Shown here: positions 6,279 through 6,642 of the stretch, piece after piece
Layout: each line of letters begins with the position of its first letter
Position numbering within the stretch: the first letter of the stretch is position 1
DNA from: Chloroflexota bacterium
Lineage (GTDB): Bacteria; Chloroflexota; Dehalococcoidia; SAR202; UBA11138
Assembly: GCA_022561955.1 (NCBI GenBank)
Contig: JADFQF010000080.1
Coordinates: forward strand, 1 to 6,642
DNA: 6,642 nucleotides
Reading direction: 5' to 3'
Made by a program: the position numbers and the translations under genes
Notes under the pieces: generated by a model
The model's database searches: none
The model's input: the letters and a program-made list of their open reading frames with translations, nothing else
Told to the model about the DNA's origin: nothing

Positions 6279-6474
6279 TACGAACACCACCAGGCGCATC
6301 CTTCTCCCAATAAAAGTGCTCAAAATGATCCTTCCCATCACGAGACTTCCAACCATAATCCTTAAACATCTCATACAAAAACTGATACAACTGACCAAAA
6401 TCAAAAACATCCTTATACTTGACTGAAAACTTAGCTACAGAAATACTATCACCAGGAATCTTATAAGACGGCAT
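6241..6474 (-). pseudogene. N-terminal part of a small DPANN-archaea-type protein, truncated at the junction
   Basis: The frame starts at ATG 6474 and reads to a TGA at 6241-6243 (77 residues), but only about the first 61-69 residues look native. The rest (about ALLADAGP) is the oxidoreductase start region read in another frame. The native part is rich in Lys, Asp, Phe and Tyr, with FDFGQLYQFLYEMFKDYGW at residues 24-42 and HFEHFYWEK at 50-58. I recall this pattern (F-D-F-x-x-L-Y, then a G-W or G-Y, then Y-x-E-K) from a family of uncharacterised small proteins common in Woesearchaeota and Nanoarchaeota; this is memory, not a search. There is no Shine-Dalgarno, but an archaeal TATA box sits at the right distance for a leaderless mRNA. 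The function is unknown. Confidence 0.6.
6270..6300. other. Junction between bacterial and archaeal-like sequence
   Basis: Composition changes abruptly here: about 31% GC over 6301-6642, against roughly 60-67% to the left. The start codon of the oxidoreductase (6276-6278) lies inside the reading frame of the AT-rich protein that begins at 6474. That protein's AT-rich codon use stops near 6290. The minus-strand stretch that reads RNEIW in the archaeal frame also encodes the start of the oxidoreductase, so a short shared sequence may have joined two genomes. An assembly or cloning chimera is most likely; true lateral transfer is the alternative. Confidence 0.75.
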
Positions 6475-6497
6475 AAGAACAATTAAACAATACGCTT

Positions 6498-6505
6498 TTT
6501 ATAAA
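6498..6505 (-). promoter_or_regulatory. Archaeal TATA box, leaderless spacing
   Basis: TTTATAAA at 6498-6505 is centred about 27 bases upstream of the ATG at 6474, the distance archaeal TATA boxes keep from the transcription start. The A/T-rich bases just upstream (TAAAC on the minus strand) could serve as the TFB recognition element. Transcription would begin at or very near the ATG. The box lies immediately after the stop codon of the upstream gene, as in compact archaeal genomes. Confidence 0.5.
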
Positions 6506-6507
6506 GT

Positions 6508-6642
6508 TTACGAATATTTTAAAGGATTAATTTTTCTCAAGAACCTTTTTGCATGAAATCTAAAATTAGCAAGCTTCCAATGAATGAAAAAAATCTTCGA
6601 CATAAGAACAATATTTAAAGGACTTGAAACAGCCTCAACTTT
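6508..6642 (-). CDS. C-terminal fragment of an AT-rich gene, function unknown
   Basis: The minus strand is open from the window edge (6642) to a TAA at 6508-6510, 44 codons, too short to appear among longer open frames. The residues are of the kind seen at protein C-termini in AT-rich genomes: mixed hydrophobic and basic, including NIVLMSKIFFIHWK and a final RFLRKINPLKYS, with Lys coded by AAA/AAG and many Ile and Phe. The basic, aromatic-rich tail would suit a membrane-associated or nucleic-acid-binding protein, but I recognise no family. Its stop is 33 bases before the next start at 6474, and it runs in the same direction. The N-terminus is outside the window. Confidence 0.55.
   Translation of the reverse strand, partial: KVEAVSSPLNIVLMSKIFFIHWKLANFRFHAKRFLRKINPLKYS

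Noticed and set aside
6279..6410. N-terminal 44-residue extension of the oxidoreductase frame
   Set aside because: It is read through AT-rich sequence that encodes the archaeal-type protein in another frame, and family proteins start at the MRFGLFW strand.
1..6642. CRISPR array, insertion sequence, tRNA or rRNA gene
   Set aside because: No regularly spaced repeats, transposase motifs, terminal inverted repeats or tRNA cloverleaf signals were seen on either strand.

Overview
The window is two unlike pieces of DNA. Positions 1 to about 6280-6300 read as a GC-rich bacterial genome (one 60-base line inside the oxidoreductase gene counts to 67% GC). From there to the right edge the sequence is AT-rich (6301-6642 counts to about 31% GC) and carries archaeal signals. 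The bacterial gene set is an MFS_3-type exporter, an esterase-like alpha/beta hydrolase, an RhlE-like DEAD-box helicase, a small two-helix membrane protein and a luciferase-like oxidoreductase. It recalls environmental Chloroflexota (Dehalococcoidia/SAR202-like), but that placement is inference from gene flavour, not from any marker gene. The right-hand piece looks like a DPANN archaeon (Woesearchaeota/Pacearchaeota-like), also by inference.

Layout: 1-548 holds no gene I can support. An MFS transporter (549-1943, +) appears to be transcribed leaderless and ends inside an intrinsic terminator hairpin. An alpha/beta hydrolase-fold protein (2194-3063, +) has its own promoter candidate and a strong Shine-Dalgarno; it keeps the nucleophile elbow but seems to lack the usual acid and histidine. 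A long hairpin (3076-3129) separates it from the convergent DEAD-box helicase (3159-4430, -), which starts at TTG behind a structured leader. A 344-base gap with short repeats follows. Then come a 96-residue two-helix membrane protein (4775-5065, -) and a luciferase-like flavin/F420 oxidoreductase (5208-6278, -).

The bacterial genes do not form one obvious pathway. The three minus-strand genes are separated by 142 and 344 bases and are probably separate transcription units. Transporter, hydrolase and luciferase-like oxidoreductase are the sort of small-molecule handling genes common in heterotrophic Chloroflexota, while the helicase is housekeeping RNA metabolism.

The most notable observation is the right end. 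A small archaeal-type protein (start at 6474, -) is cut off where the oxidoreductase start codon begins. It is preceded by a TATA box at the spacing expected for a leaderless archaeal transcript, and by the in-frame tail of another AT-rich gene (6508-6642, -). The simplest reading is an assembly or cloning chimera between a bacterial and a DPANN sequence, possibly joined at a short shared sequence. I found no convincing novel defence, mobile or CRISPR system.
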